A program made the position numbers and the translations under genes. Shown here one piece after another: positions 38,607 through 45,581 of a stretch of DNA of 64,000 nt (the stretch's first letter is position 1; every line of letters begins with the position of its first letter). The notes beneath the pieces were generated by a model. The model had not been told where the DNA came from and did not search any database. It saw only the letters and a program-made list of their open reading frames with translations. This DNA is from Apilactobacillus kunkeei DSM 12361 = ATCC 700308 (GTDB lineage: Bacteria; Bacillota; Bacilli; Lactobacillales; Lactobacillaceae), in assembly GCF_001281265.1 (NCBI RefSeq), contig NZ_JXDB01000001.1, positions 1 through 64,000 of the forward strand, in the 5' to 3' direction.

Positions 38607-39389
38607 ATGAAAATCAAAAAGTCATTTTTTGCCATTATGGCAGTATTAACACTTTTTGCTGCGAGTGCATCAACTTCGATTAGTTCATTTACTTCAGTTG
38701 AAGCGAATGCGGCTACTCATCATAAGAATGAAAAAAAGCACAAGAAAGCAAAGAAATCTTCAAAGAAACACAAGAAGACAACAAAGAAGAGTAAGAAGAA
38801 GGCTACTAAGAAGCATTCAAAGAAAAAGGTAGCTAAGAAAAAGAAGAAATCTACTAAGAAACATGTAGCTAAGAAAAAAGTGGTAAAACATGTTGCTAAG
38901 ACTCCTGCGGGACCTACTCCAATTACTTACAGTAATCCAACAATCACTATCAATCCAGATGGTAATAATCCAATTAAGGTTGAATACACTAATAAGCAGT
39001 ACAAATCGTACAATGATCAACTTGTTAAAGATGACAGTACTGATGAATACAACCCAAATAAGCTAATACTAAAAGGTATTACCTACTATAATTTAACAAA
39101 TAGTCAGTACCATACGGCAATGACATTTACTTTCTTGGTTCAAAATCCTGATGGTTATTCTCATGATTACTTCTCAGGTGATAATGAGGACACTTATATT
39201 TCATCAAACAATGTTGATAAGAAACTATACCCAGCATGGAGTGGATCTGCGATGAATGTTCCAGGAAACAGTCAACAAGTAATCGACCTAACATTTGTTG
39301 GAAATGATGATTCAACTCCTGCGGACTTTAGTTCGTTTACGTTTAACTACACACCTGATTATACAATCGCTGTTAATCTTAACCTTTAA
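38607..39389 (+). CDS. Secreted Lys/His-rich protein
   Basis: About 260 residues. A signal peptide (KIKKSFFAIMAVLTLFAASAS) ends near VEANAA-T (about 37). Residues about 38-95 are a low-complexity block of K with H, S, T and A in repeats like KKHKK, TKKS and KKVAKK. A beta-rich C domain follows, with IKVEYTNKQYKSYND, ITYYNLTNSQYHTAMTFTFLVQN, and a proposed Ig-like fold. The ATG at 38607 is 8 bases from GGGGGGG. The basic block may hold the protein on anionic wall polymers; this is inference. No anchor motif is present. A terminator follows. Confidence 0.75.
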   Translation: MKIKKSFFAIMAVLTLFAASASTSISSFTSVEANAATHHKNEKKHKKAKKSSKKHKKTTKKSKKKATKKHSKKKVAKKKKKSTKKHVAKKKVVKHVAKTPAGPTPITYSNPTITINPDGNNPIKVEYTNKQYKSYNDQLVKDDSTDEYNPNKLILKGITYYNLTNSQYHTAMTFTFLVQNPDGYSHDYFSGDNEDTYISSNNVDKKLYPAWSGSAMNVPGNSQQVIDLTFVGNDDSTPADFSSFTFNYTPDYTIAVNLNL

Positions 39390-39394
39390 CATCT

Positions 39395-39426
39395 AAAAAA
39401 GCCCACCGTTTCGGTAGGCTTTTTTA
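39395..39426 (+). terminator. Terminator after the Lys-rich protein
   Basis: Arms AAAAAAGCC-ACCG/CGGT-GGCTTTTTT with one mismatch and a TTT loop. It may also serve the convergent GNAT gene. Confidence 0.88.
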
Positions 39427-39471
39427 TTTTGCTTTTTAAGAAAATTGGATTTCATTATCAGCAATTACTAA

Positions 39472-39897
39472 TTAGTGTTGCATTTTAATATGATTAATGC
39501 CGGCTTCTATAAATGGTTCACTGGCAACTTTGAACCCACTTTTTTCGTAGTATCCAACCGCGTATGCTTGAGCATCGATTTCGATTCTGGTATTAGGGAA
39601 ATATTGATTTATTACATTTAAAATTTTTTCTAGTAGTTCTTTTCCTTTTCCGGTTCCACGAACTTTTTTAGTCGTTAAAACTCGACCAAAAGTAACGTGA
39701 TCATGATCTTTAAAAATTCTAGCGTAAGCAGTGATATTCCTGCCATCTGTTTCGAAAATGTGGAGTGCTTTTTTATCGTTCTCATCTGGATCAGCATAGA
39801 CGATATGTTGTTCCTCGACGAATACCTCTGATCTGACACGGTAAATTTCGAAAAGTTCTTCTAAAGTTAATTCTGTAAATTTTTTAGTTTTCCACAT
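39472..39897 (-). CDS. ElaA-like GNAT acetyltransferase
   Basis: 141 residues beginning MWKTKKFTELTLEELFEIYRVR, then VFVEEQHIVYADPDENDKKALH, the acetyl-CoA loop VRGTGKGKELLEKIL near 81, and YAVGYYEKSGFK near 118. This is the ElaA/PhnO-type pattern. The ATG at 39897 has AAAGGTGG 8 bases upstream, inside the end of the marR gene, so expression is coupled. Substrate unknown. Confidence 0.82.
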   Translation of the reverse strand: MWKTKKFTELTLEELFEIYRVRSEVFVEEQHIVYADPDENDKKALHIFETDGRNITAYARIFKDHDHVTFGRVLTTKKVRGTGKGKELLEKILNVINQYFPNTRIEIDAQAYAVGYYEKSGFKVASEPFIEAGINHIKMQH

Positions 39898-40333
39898 GAT
39901 TGATACCACCTTTTTCTAGTAGCTGATTCAATGTATTAATTGATTGATAAAAGGACTCTTGTTCTTCGTTGCTGAGATTATCTATTATTAATTGAATTTG
40001 TTTATCGGAATTAATATTTAGTTGTTCAACAACTTGCTTTCCAGTATTTGTTAAATATAGTAATTTTGTTCTTTTATCTTTTTTTGTATCTTTCTTTTCA
40101 ATGTATTTTAAATTATTTAACTTGTTGATGACACGACTGACGTAGCTTTTATCAAGATCTAAGTTGATTGCAATTTTCATTGGTGTAGGATTTTTCATGT
40201 ACCCAACATCCATTAGAATTCGAGCTTCAGCCCAACTTATTTCGCTATTAAAGACGTTTTTCTGCAATATTCCTAATTGTTGTGTATATTTACGGTTAAA
40301 GTGTCTGATAGTTTCGATTTGTTTATTGTTCAT
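39884..40333 (-). CDS. MarR family transcriptional regulator
   Basis: 149 residues with a winged helix: SWAEARILMDVGYMKNPT near 33, MKIAINLDLDKSYVSRVINKL near 50 as HTH, and DKRTKLLYLTNTGKQVVEQL as wing. It overlaps the GNAT gene by 14 bases. Fused MarR-GNAT proteins are known, and here the two parts are separate, coupled genes. An inverted repeat over its own -35 box suggests autoregulation. Confidence 0.88.
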   Translation of the reverse strand: MNNKQIETIRHFNRKYTQQLGILQKNVFNSEISWAEARILMDVGYMKNPTPMKIAINLDLDKSYVSRVINKLNNLKYIEKKDTKKDKRTKLLYLTNTGKQVVEQLNINSDKQIQLIIDNLSNEEQESFYQSINTLNQLLEKGGINHVEN

Positions 40334-40354
40334 ATAATTACTTCCTTTTAAATG

Positions 40355-40385
40355 ATTATATCAAAGTAGTGGCTTTTGTCCACTA
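40355..40385 (-). promoter_or_regulatory. marR promoter with inverted-repeat operator
   Basis: Minus strand: TGGACA (40382-40377), 16-base spacer, TATAAT (40360-40355). The inverted repeat TAGTGG-N7-CCACTA (40367-40385) covers the -35 box and most of the spacer. Confidence 0.65.
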
Positions 40386-40392
40386 ATTAATT

Positions 40393-40421
40393 TTGACTAT
40401 TTCATAGAACTAATGTATTAT
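40393..40421 (+). promoter_or_regulatory. Promoter of the TPP riboswitch
   Basis: TTGACT at 40393-40398, 17-base spacer, TATTAT at 40416-40421. The riboswitch begins 16 bases later. Confidence 0.7.
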
Positions 40422-40436
40422 CTTAAACATACAAAC

Positions 40437-40555
40437 ATTAATGGGGTGCCCTAAAAGGCTGAGATTATACCCAAGAACCTGATCCAGATAATGCTGGCGC
40501 TAGGGAAGATAACGCACTTGGACTGTCCCTATCTATCAAAGATAGGGACTTTTTT
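40437..40555 (+). promoter_or_regulatory. TPP (THI-box) riboswitch with terminator
   Basis: Conserved blocks GGGGTGCCC, GGCTGAGA, ACCC-AGAACCTGATC and TAATGCTGGCGCTAGGGAA (40443-40506) form the thiamine pyrophosphate aptamer. A terminator with arms GTCCCTATCT/AGATAGGGAC and six T follows (40525-40555). TPP should cause termination and switch thiW off. Confidence 0.96.
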
Positions 40556-40617
40556 AATAAGGTACTGTATGGGTGCATCCATTGATGAAGTATACATATT
40601 TGAGAGGGGCTTTATTA

Positions 40618-41127
40618 ATGGATTCAAAAGTTAGCATCAAGAAAATAACAATTTTAGCAATTATGATTGCACTAGATTTTGTTTTATCACCAATTTTTAG
40701 AATTGAAGGAATGGCACCCATGTCATCGGTACTAAATGTTACTGCTGCAGTTTTGATGGGACCATGGTATGCACTAGTTATGGCTATAGTCTGTGCTTGT
40801 TTTAGAATGTTACTGTTAGGGATTCCACCACTAGCATTCACTGGAGCAGTTTTCGGTGCTTTTTTAGCGGGATTACTATATCTTATCTACCGTAAAAACT
40901 GGATGGCGGTCATTGGCGAAATCGTTGGAACCGGGGTATTAGGATCACTTGCTTCATATCCTGTGATGGTTTGGTACACCGGAAGTTCTAACCAACTATT
41001 CTGGTTCGTGTTCACTCCTAAATTCTTTGGTGGTGCAATTTCAGGATCCATCATTGCATACATTATCTTGTTGAGACTTTCCAAAACTCGTCAGTTTAAA
41101 GACATTCAAAAGTTATTTTTTAAGTAA
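40618..41127 (+). CDS. thiW: ECF transporter S component ThiW (thiazole uptake)
   Basis: A 169-residue integral membrane S component with five or six helices. KITILAIMIALDFVLSPIFRIEGMAPMSS and LGSLASYPVMVWYTGSS (in part near 105-121) fit ThiW, the predicted importer of hydroxyethylthiazole, which pairs with a shared EcfAA'T module encoded elsewhere. The ATG at 40618 follows GAGAGGGG. The TPP riboswitch supports a thiamin-precursor role. A terminator follows. Confidence 0.85.
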   Translation: MDSKVSIKKITILAIMIALDFVLSPIFRIEGMAPMSSVLNVTAAVLMGPWYALVMAIVCACFRMLLLGIPPLAFTGAVFGAFLAGLLYLIYRKNWMAVIGEIVGTGVLGSLASYPVMVWYTGSSNQLFWFVFTPKFFGGAISGSIIAYIILLRLSKTRQFKDIQKLFFK

Positions 41128-41129
41128 AC

Positions 41130-41158
41130 AAAAAAGACACCCATTGGGTGTCTTTTTA
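41130..41158 (+). terminator. Terminator between thiW and the second antiporter
   Basis: Arms AAAAAGACACCC/GGGTGTCTTTTT; serves both convergent genes. Confidence 0.9.
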
Positions 41159-42295
41159 TATATTTTTGATTTTGAGTACGATTGGTTTTAATAGTATTGG
41201 TGCCAAAATAGTAGTGAATATGATTACGGCGATTATTGTTGAGTAGTAATTATCTGAAATTATATTATTTTTTAAACCAATCTCAGCAATAATTAAACCA
41301 ACTTCGCCACGACTAATCATTCCAACACCAATTTCAGTTGCTGATAAACGACTGAATTTAAAGAAACGTGATCCTAAATATGCTCCTAAAAACTTAGTAA
41401 TTACCGCAATAATGGATAATGATAGGAATAATGATATATTTTCTATAATTCCTTTTATATTCATGTTAAGTCCAACGTTAACAAAGAAAACAGGGATGAA
41501 TAACAAATTACTAAATTGATTCATATGTTGGTTAATTGATTCTTTGTATTTAGTTTTTCCCACTAATATTCCAGCAAAGAATGCACCGGTAATGGCACTG
41601 ATTTGAACATGTTCAGCTAGAGAGGATAATAATAAACAAAGAATTAATCCGAGTGTTGGTGCCAATTTAGTATTAATAGCAATTTTAATTTTTTTGACTA
41701 AGATGAATAAAAACCAAATCAAAATAAAGAATCCAATTTGCATTAATATCAAAATGATAATGTTAGAACTGCCTTGTGACGAATCAATACCCGTAAACGT
41801 AATAACGATACTTAATAACAGGATTGAGATGATATCATCCGCAACTGCTGCCCCTAAGATGGTAATTCCCGATTCCGTATTTAGGGCCTTCATCGACTTT
41901 AGTACCGCAACCGAAATTGAAACGGATGTTGCTGCAAAAATGACCCCGATAAAGAGACTTTCTGCATTTGATAGGTGAAATAATTTACTGGTATAAAAAA
42001 TACCAATAACCGGAAAGACAATCCCTAGTATCGCAACAATAATACTTGGTTTGAAGTATTTTTTGAGTAGATTTAAATCACTTTCTAACCCAGCGATAAA
42101 CATTAATAAAATTACACCTAATTCAGCTAACGATGAAATTAAACTTGTAGGTTTAACGATATTTAAAATTGCTGGTCCAATTATTATTCCAGCTACTAAT
42201 TGTCCAACTACTGATGGCAGATTTATTTTTGCAAAAAGTGTTCCCATAATTAATGCGGACAACAAAATGATGGGAATTGATAAGATATAATTCAC
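41156..42295 (-). CDS. CPA2 cation:proton antiporter (second copy)
   Basis: 379 residues, GTG start with GGAAG upstream. The motifs parallel the protein at 36703: LPSVVGQLVAGIIIGPAIL near 27, LLMFIAGLESDLNLLKK near 61, GAAVADDIISILLL near 146, and GVGMISRGEVGLIIAEIGL near 326. No regulatory C domain is present. The two are clear paralogues in opposite orientation about 3.3 kb apart. Ion unknown. Confidence 0.88.
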   Translation of the reverse strand: MNYILSIPIILLSALIMGTLFAKINLPSVVGQLVAGIIIGPAILNIVKPTSLISSLAELGVILLMFIAGLESDLNLLKKYFKPSIIVAILGIVFPVIGIFYTSKLFHLSNAESLFIGVIFAATSVSISVAVLKSMKALNTESGITILGAAVADDIISILLLSIVITFTGIDSSQGSSNIIILILMQIGFFILIWFLFILVKKIKIAINTKLAPTLGLILCLLLSSLAEHVQISAITGAFFAGILVGKTKYKESINQHMNQFSNLLFIPVFFVNVGLNMNIKGIIENISLFLSLSIIAVITKFLGAYLGSRFFKFSRLSATEIGVGMISRGEVGLIIAEIGLKNNIISDNYYSTIIAVIIFTTILAPILLKPIVLKIKNI

Positions 42296-42411
42296 TAAAT
42301 CTTCCTTTCAAGACTATTTAAAATGATTATAGTGGTTGCTCCTAATTGTGTAAATGTCATTAAAATCATGCTTATAAATATGAAGGGATGCAAGGAGATA
42401 CTTTGCAAAAA

Positions 42412-42454
42412 TAAAGCAGGATCCTCGCTATCAAAGCGAAGTCCTGCTTTTTTT
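42412..42454 (+). terminator. Strong hairpin terminator, plus orientation
   Basis: AGCAGGA/TCCTGCT arms with an inner TCGCT/AGCGA stem, then seven T on the plus strand. On the minus strand the tail is weaker (TTTATTTT). No plus-strand gene precedes it, so it could end a short RNA or serve the minus-strand small ORF. Confidence 0.75.
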
Positions 42455-42472
42455 AAATATTTATTGTAAGTT

Positions 42473-42691
42473 TTACGTTTTATTTTTGATTAATTTATTA
42501 ATTAGCTTATATGCAGATACCCAAATAAGCATAAATAAAGTTAAAATAGCGATTCTTTCAATTGAATTTAAGTTATCAAGTTTAATACTGGATAAACCAT
42601 TCGGTATTTTGTCACTGATTAGTGAATAGGGTGAATATTGCGGAAAAATTTTTGAAAACAAAAAACTGATGTAATAGGTCATTAAAACCAT
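42473..42691 (-). CDS. Doubtful small membrane ORF
   Basis: Up to 72 residues with one hydrophobic segment near the C-terminus (RIAILTLFMLIWVSAYKLI). The ATG at 42691 falls inside the hairpin that serves as terminator for the ancestral tRNA-Lys, and no clear ribosome site is seen. It may be a remnant or not a gene. Confidence 0.25.
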   Translation of the reverse strand: MVLMTYYISFLFSKIFPQYSPYSLISDKIPNGLSSIKLDNLNSIERIAILTLFMLIWVSAYKLINKLIKNKT

Positions 42692-42700
42692 TACATCAGT
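42656..42700 (-). terminator. Ancestral tRNA-Lys terminator, now separated from its tRNA
   Basis: Perfect 11-bp arms ACTGATGTAAT (42665-42675) and ATTACATCAGT (42690-42700); on the minus strand TTTTTG-type T runs follow. Before insertion it would have lain directly downstream of the tRNA 3' end. Confidence 0.75.
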
Positions 42701-42702
42701 TT

Positions 42703-42724
42703 TATCAGTTATGGGCAGTCAGGG
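42703..42724. repeat. attL: attL-type site (direct repeat, left)
   Basis: 22 bases identical to 57731-57752, covering the last 13 bases of the tRNA plus 9 bases beyond. After it the two sequences diverge. Confidence 0.9.
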
Positions 42725-42799
42725 TTTTGAACCTTATATTTACATAAATGCCGTAATATCAGTAATAGTAAGACTTTAGGGTGCTTCAAAATGGTTAAT

Positions 42800-42822
42800 T
42801 GAATGCCAAAATGAATGCCATT
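42800..42822 (+). repeat. Integrase arm-type sites, left
   Basis: Two direct AATGCCA heptads (42802-42808 and 42814-42820) within 23 bases that recur exactly at 57618-57640 next to the right end. Such repeats are typical binding sites for the N-terminal domain of tyrosine integrases. Confidence 0.7.
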
Positions 42823-42825
42823 TGC

Positions 42826-43986
42826 CTAAAAATTAAGATAATTTACTAATTTATCTACAGCATCTTTATTCTGTTGATCAGTAACATGAGTATATACATT
42901 CATAGTAGTTTGAACATCTTCATGTCCTAAACGCTCTTGAACTTCTTTGATTGAAGCACCTGATGCGAATAGTGCGGATGCATGAGTATGCCTAAAACCG
43001 TGAACCGTTATCTTGGTTAATCCATTTTCCTTGATAATCTTGTGTAGCCATTTAGCAGGTGTATTCAAACACTTGTGAGTGTTATGGACCGTAGCGAAGA
43101 TTAATTGACTATTCTTGAACGTATTGAAGCCTAGCATTAAATAACGTTGTTTCTGTTGAGTCCGCCACCTTTTTAGATAATTCAAGGTGGAAGTATCTAA
43201 CAGGATTGTACGTCTACCTTTTTTAGTCTTAGGGGCTTGAACAATTTGTTTACCCTTAATGCCTTGTGTTAGCGTCTTATTGATGCGGATAGTACCATTA
43301 GCAAAATCAACGTCATCCCACGTTAGAGCTAAGCATTCGCCCCGTCTTAATCCCGCAAATGCCAATACTCTGAACAGGGTAAATTTTTCTAATTCCTTAT
43401 TAGCATCAATACAGTTGAAGAACTGAATTAATTGTTGCTTATTCCAGAAGTTAGCGAATTTATCGCCTTGCTCTTCTTGTTTTTTAGGGATGCTTACCAA
43501 CTTACAAGGATTAGCATTACCACTATTCTCTATATAGCCTTCTTTAATGGCGTAATCAAATACCATTGATGTGTAGTGATACCACTTTGTAAATGTAGCA
43601 GGGGCAATCTTGAACCACTTATTGACCGCCTTTTGAACATCATTAATCTTGATTGTGCGGATGCGTTTATTACCAAATTCTACTAGAATATGATTTTTGA
43701 ACATCCCCGCTGTCCTTGCAAATGTAGACTCACGAACGGTATTGATATAGGCTTGATACCATTGTTTATATACATCTTCAAACTTAATATTATTTTCTTC
43801 CTTAATGCCACCTTGTGCAATTTCTAGCTCTAATCTAGATGCTTCAAGAGTGGCTTTTTTCTTTGTTGTGAACCCACGTCTAGTAGTCTTGATAGGTTTA
43901 CCAGTTTGGGCATCAGTGCCCGCATATAGCTGAAATTTATATAATTTCTCGCCATTTGCATTGGTGTAACTCTTGATACTTGCCAT
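42826..43986 (-). CDS. int: Phage-type tyrosine integrase
   Basis: Catalyses site-specific recombination between attP and the tRNA-Lys attB. 386 residues: an N-terminal arm-binding AP2-like domain (about 1-60, MASIKSYTNANGEKLYKFQL), a core-binding domain (about 65-165), and a catalytic domain with Arg in FAGLRRGECLALTW (about 211), HGFRHTHASALF (about 326), LGHEDVQTT (about 351) and the nucleophile Tyr in MNVYTHV (about 364). AAAGGGATGA precedes the ATG. The gene stop lies next to the arm sites and about 100 bases from attL. Confidence 0.96.
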   Translation of the reverse strand: MASIKSYTNANGEKLYKFQLYAGTDAQTGKPIKTTRRGFTTKKKATLEASRLELEIAQGGIKEENNIKFEDVYKQWYQAYINTVRESTFARTAGMFKNHILVEFGNKRIRTIKINDVQKAVNKWFKIAPATFTKWYHYTSMVFDYAIKEGYIENSGNANPCKLVSIPKKQEEQGDKFANFWNKQQLIQFFNCIDANKELEKFTLFRVLAFAGLRRGECLALTWDDVDFANGTIRINKTLTQGIKGKQIVQAPKTKKGRRTILLDTSTLNYLKRWRTQQKQRYLMLGFNTFKNSQLIFATVHNTHKCLNTPAKWLHKIIKENGLTKITVHGFRHTHASALFASGASIKEVQERLGHEDVQTTMNVYTHVTDQQNKDAVDKLVNYLNF

Positions 43987-44006
43987 AAAATCATCCCTTT
44001 AATACC

Positions 44007-44024
44007 GTTGGGGAATGGTATGTA
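44007..44024 (+). repeat. Dispersed motif GTTGGGGAATGGTATGTA, copy 1
   Basis: Present between int and the repressor gene. Near copies are at 45502-45523 (with an AA insertion) and, inverted, at 57559-57577. Confidence 0.5.
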
Positions 44025-44037
44025 TTGGGGGATGTAG

Positions 44038-44862
44038 TTAATCTTTGATGTTGAATTCTTTATATAATTTATCAATCTTCTTTTCTGTATCATACAAAAT
44101 ATTATTTATTTGTTTTTCAAGGCTTGGATTAATATTTTTTGCTACTCGTACACTTCTATGTTCTCTATTCACTACATATATGAGTTTATATATTTTGTCT
44201 GCATATATATCTTCTATACTGTTTCTAACTAAGTTAAGCAATCCTTTATTGTCGGGTGTATATTCAGCAAAATGATTTTCTACAACGTCACGTATTATAA
44301 ACATTAAAATATTTCTATCTTTAGGAGATACACCAGCACCTTTTGCCCTTTCTAAAGACAATTTTAAGTAATATTTCTCAGCTTCTTCTATATTTTGAGA
44401 AAAATAATTAGACAGAACTTCATTTTCTTTTTGAGTTAAATTGTTAAAATCTTTAACCCGAAATCCTTTAGGGTATCTAACAAAAGAGTCATTTAAAAAT
44501 AATGAATTAATCTCACTAGCAGCCCTTAAAAAACTTTTGTCTTCATACGACATTTCTTTTTTTAAATCACTATTATATTTATCTGCTGAATATGATAATG
44601 CAAATGATATTAAACTTTGTATTTTATCTTTTAAAGATCCATTTAATAGCTCTTCTTTTGAATAGCCACTTAGTTTACTTATTTCATCTAATCTTTCATC
44701 ACTCGGTATAGATTTTCCCTTTTCCCACTTTGATATATTTCCCTTATTTGCTTTTGGATGAAATAAATTACCAAATTCTTCTTGGGTTTTCCCTAGATTT
44801 TTTCTCGTTTGTAGAATGGTATTTGATAAAAAGCTAACATTTATACTATTATCTCTTTCCAT
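44038..44862 (-). CDS. XRE-family repressor of the element (Stl/CI-like)
   Basis: 274 residues. The N-terminal HTH_3 reads LQTRKNLGKTQEEFGNLFHP, then ANKGNISKWEKGKSIP (about 17-53). The rest is helical with no peptidase motif, so it lacks CI-type self-cleavage and would need an inducer protein, as SaPI Stl does. It is divergent from the xis-like gene, and three 18-bp repeats in between are its probable operators. GGGGGGT precedes the ATG. Confidence 0.85.
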   Translation of the reverse strand: MERDNSINVSFLSNTILQTRKNLGKTQEEFGNLFHPKANKGNISKWEKGKSIPSDERLDEISKLSGYSKEELLNGSLKDKIQSLISFALSYSADKYNSDLKKEMSYEDKSFLRAASEINSLFLNDSFVRYPKGFRVKDFNNLTQKENEVLSNYFSQNIEEAEKYYLKLSLERAKGAGVSPKDRNILMFIIRDVVENHFAEYTPDNKGLLNLVRNSIEDIYADKIYKLIYVVNREHRSVRVAKNINPSLEKQINNILYDTEKKIDKLYKEFNIKD

Positions 44863-44896
44863 TTTTACCCCCCTTTTTATATTTGGTTTTATATAA

Positions 44897-45005
44897 AGTT
44901 GTTCAATGTTGCTTGACTTTATTTTATGCTATGGTTATTATTTAGTCAATGAGTTGCTTAATGTTTCTCTTTTTATTTTTCATAATAAGTTGCTCGATGT
45001 TTCTT
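44897..45005. promoter_or_regulatory. Three operator repeats between repressor and xis
   Basis: AGTTGCTTAATGTTTCTC (44952-44969) and AGTTGCTCGATGTTTCTT (44988-45005) are near identical, and AGTTGTTCAATGTTGCTT (44897-44914) is a weaker third copy. They lie in the divergent promoter region, so the XRE repressor is the likely ligand. Confidence 0.7.
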
Positions 45006-45024
45006 AAAGAAAGGAGATGACAAA

Positions 45025-45201
45025 ATGAATAACCAATATTTAACTTATAAGGAAGCTATGAATTATATGAACATCCATAGCTATATTACATTAAATAAGA
45101 TGATTGATGATGGCTTACCAGCTTTGAAAATTGGTAATGTTAAGCGAATTAGCAAGGATGAACTAGATAAATACCTTGCTTCTAAAACTGTTAGGGGATG
45201 A
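45025..45201 (+). CDS. Excisionase-like small DNA-binding protein
   Basis: 58 residues: YLTYKEAMNYMNIHSYITLN then KMIDDGLPALKIGNVKRISKDELDKYL, the helix-turn-helix and wing pattern of the Xis/MerR-like helix_turn_helix_17 family. AAAGGAGATG precedes the ATG. It is the first plus-strand gene after the operators, as expected for xis or an early regulator. Confidence 0.75.
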   Translation: MNNQYLTYKEAMNYMNIHSYITLNKMIDDGLPALKIGNVKRISKDELDKYLASKTVRG

Positions 45202-45205
45202 AGTT

Positions 45206-45475
45206 ATGGAAGTAAAGCTACCAAGTGCCCAAGAGCAAGAATTATATAGCAGTATTCAAGGATTGCTATTAAAAGCAGTTGATGATGCCCAGAAGCTAAC
45301 AGGCATTAATAATGATTGGATTAAGGGTAGGAAGAACGCTTGTAAGTATCTTCAAATATCAGACCAAACATTAACTAAATTTATTGATAGGGGGCTTAAA
45401 TACCACCTTATTGATGATATGAATATTACTTTCTTTAGTAAGAAAGAGATTTCAGAATTCTTGAGAGCACAATAA
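45206..45475 (+). CDS. Small HTH protein, excisionase/phage regulator-like
   Basis: 89 residues. The C half, NACKYLQISDQTLTKFIDRG followed by FFSKKEISEFL, looks like an excisionase-type winged helix; the N half is a charged helix. The ATG at 45206 has AGGGG 8 bases upstream and lies 4 bases after the previous stop, so the genes are coupled. Function unknown beyond DNA binding. Confidence 0.65.
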   Translation: MEVKLPSAQEQELYSSIQGLLLKAVDDAQKLTGINNDWIKGRKNACKYLQISDQTLTKFIDRGLKYHLIDDMNITFFSKKEISEFLRAQ

Positions 45476-45501
45476 AAAAGCATGACTACTAAATAATAAA
45501 T

Positions 45502-45523
45502 CCGTTGGGGAAAATGGTATGTA
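45502..45523 (+). repeat. Dispersed motif, copy 2
   Basis: CCGTTGGGG-AAA-ATGGTATGTA, matching 44005-44024 apart from an AA insertion, in the leader of the Rha-like gene. Confidence 0.5.
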
Positions 45524-45581
45524 GTTAGGATGATGTTTGTGTTGATGATTTAATTCTTTATAGATTGGAGATGCTTAATAT

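Noticed and set aside
42473-42691. Treating the small membrane ORF as a firm gene
   Set aside because: Its start lies in the old tRNA terminator hairpin and it lacks a ribosome site, so it is listed only at low confidence.
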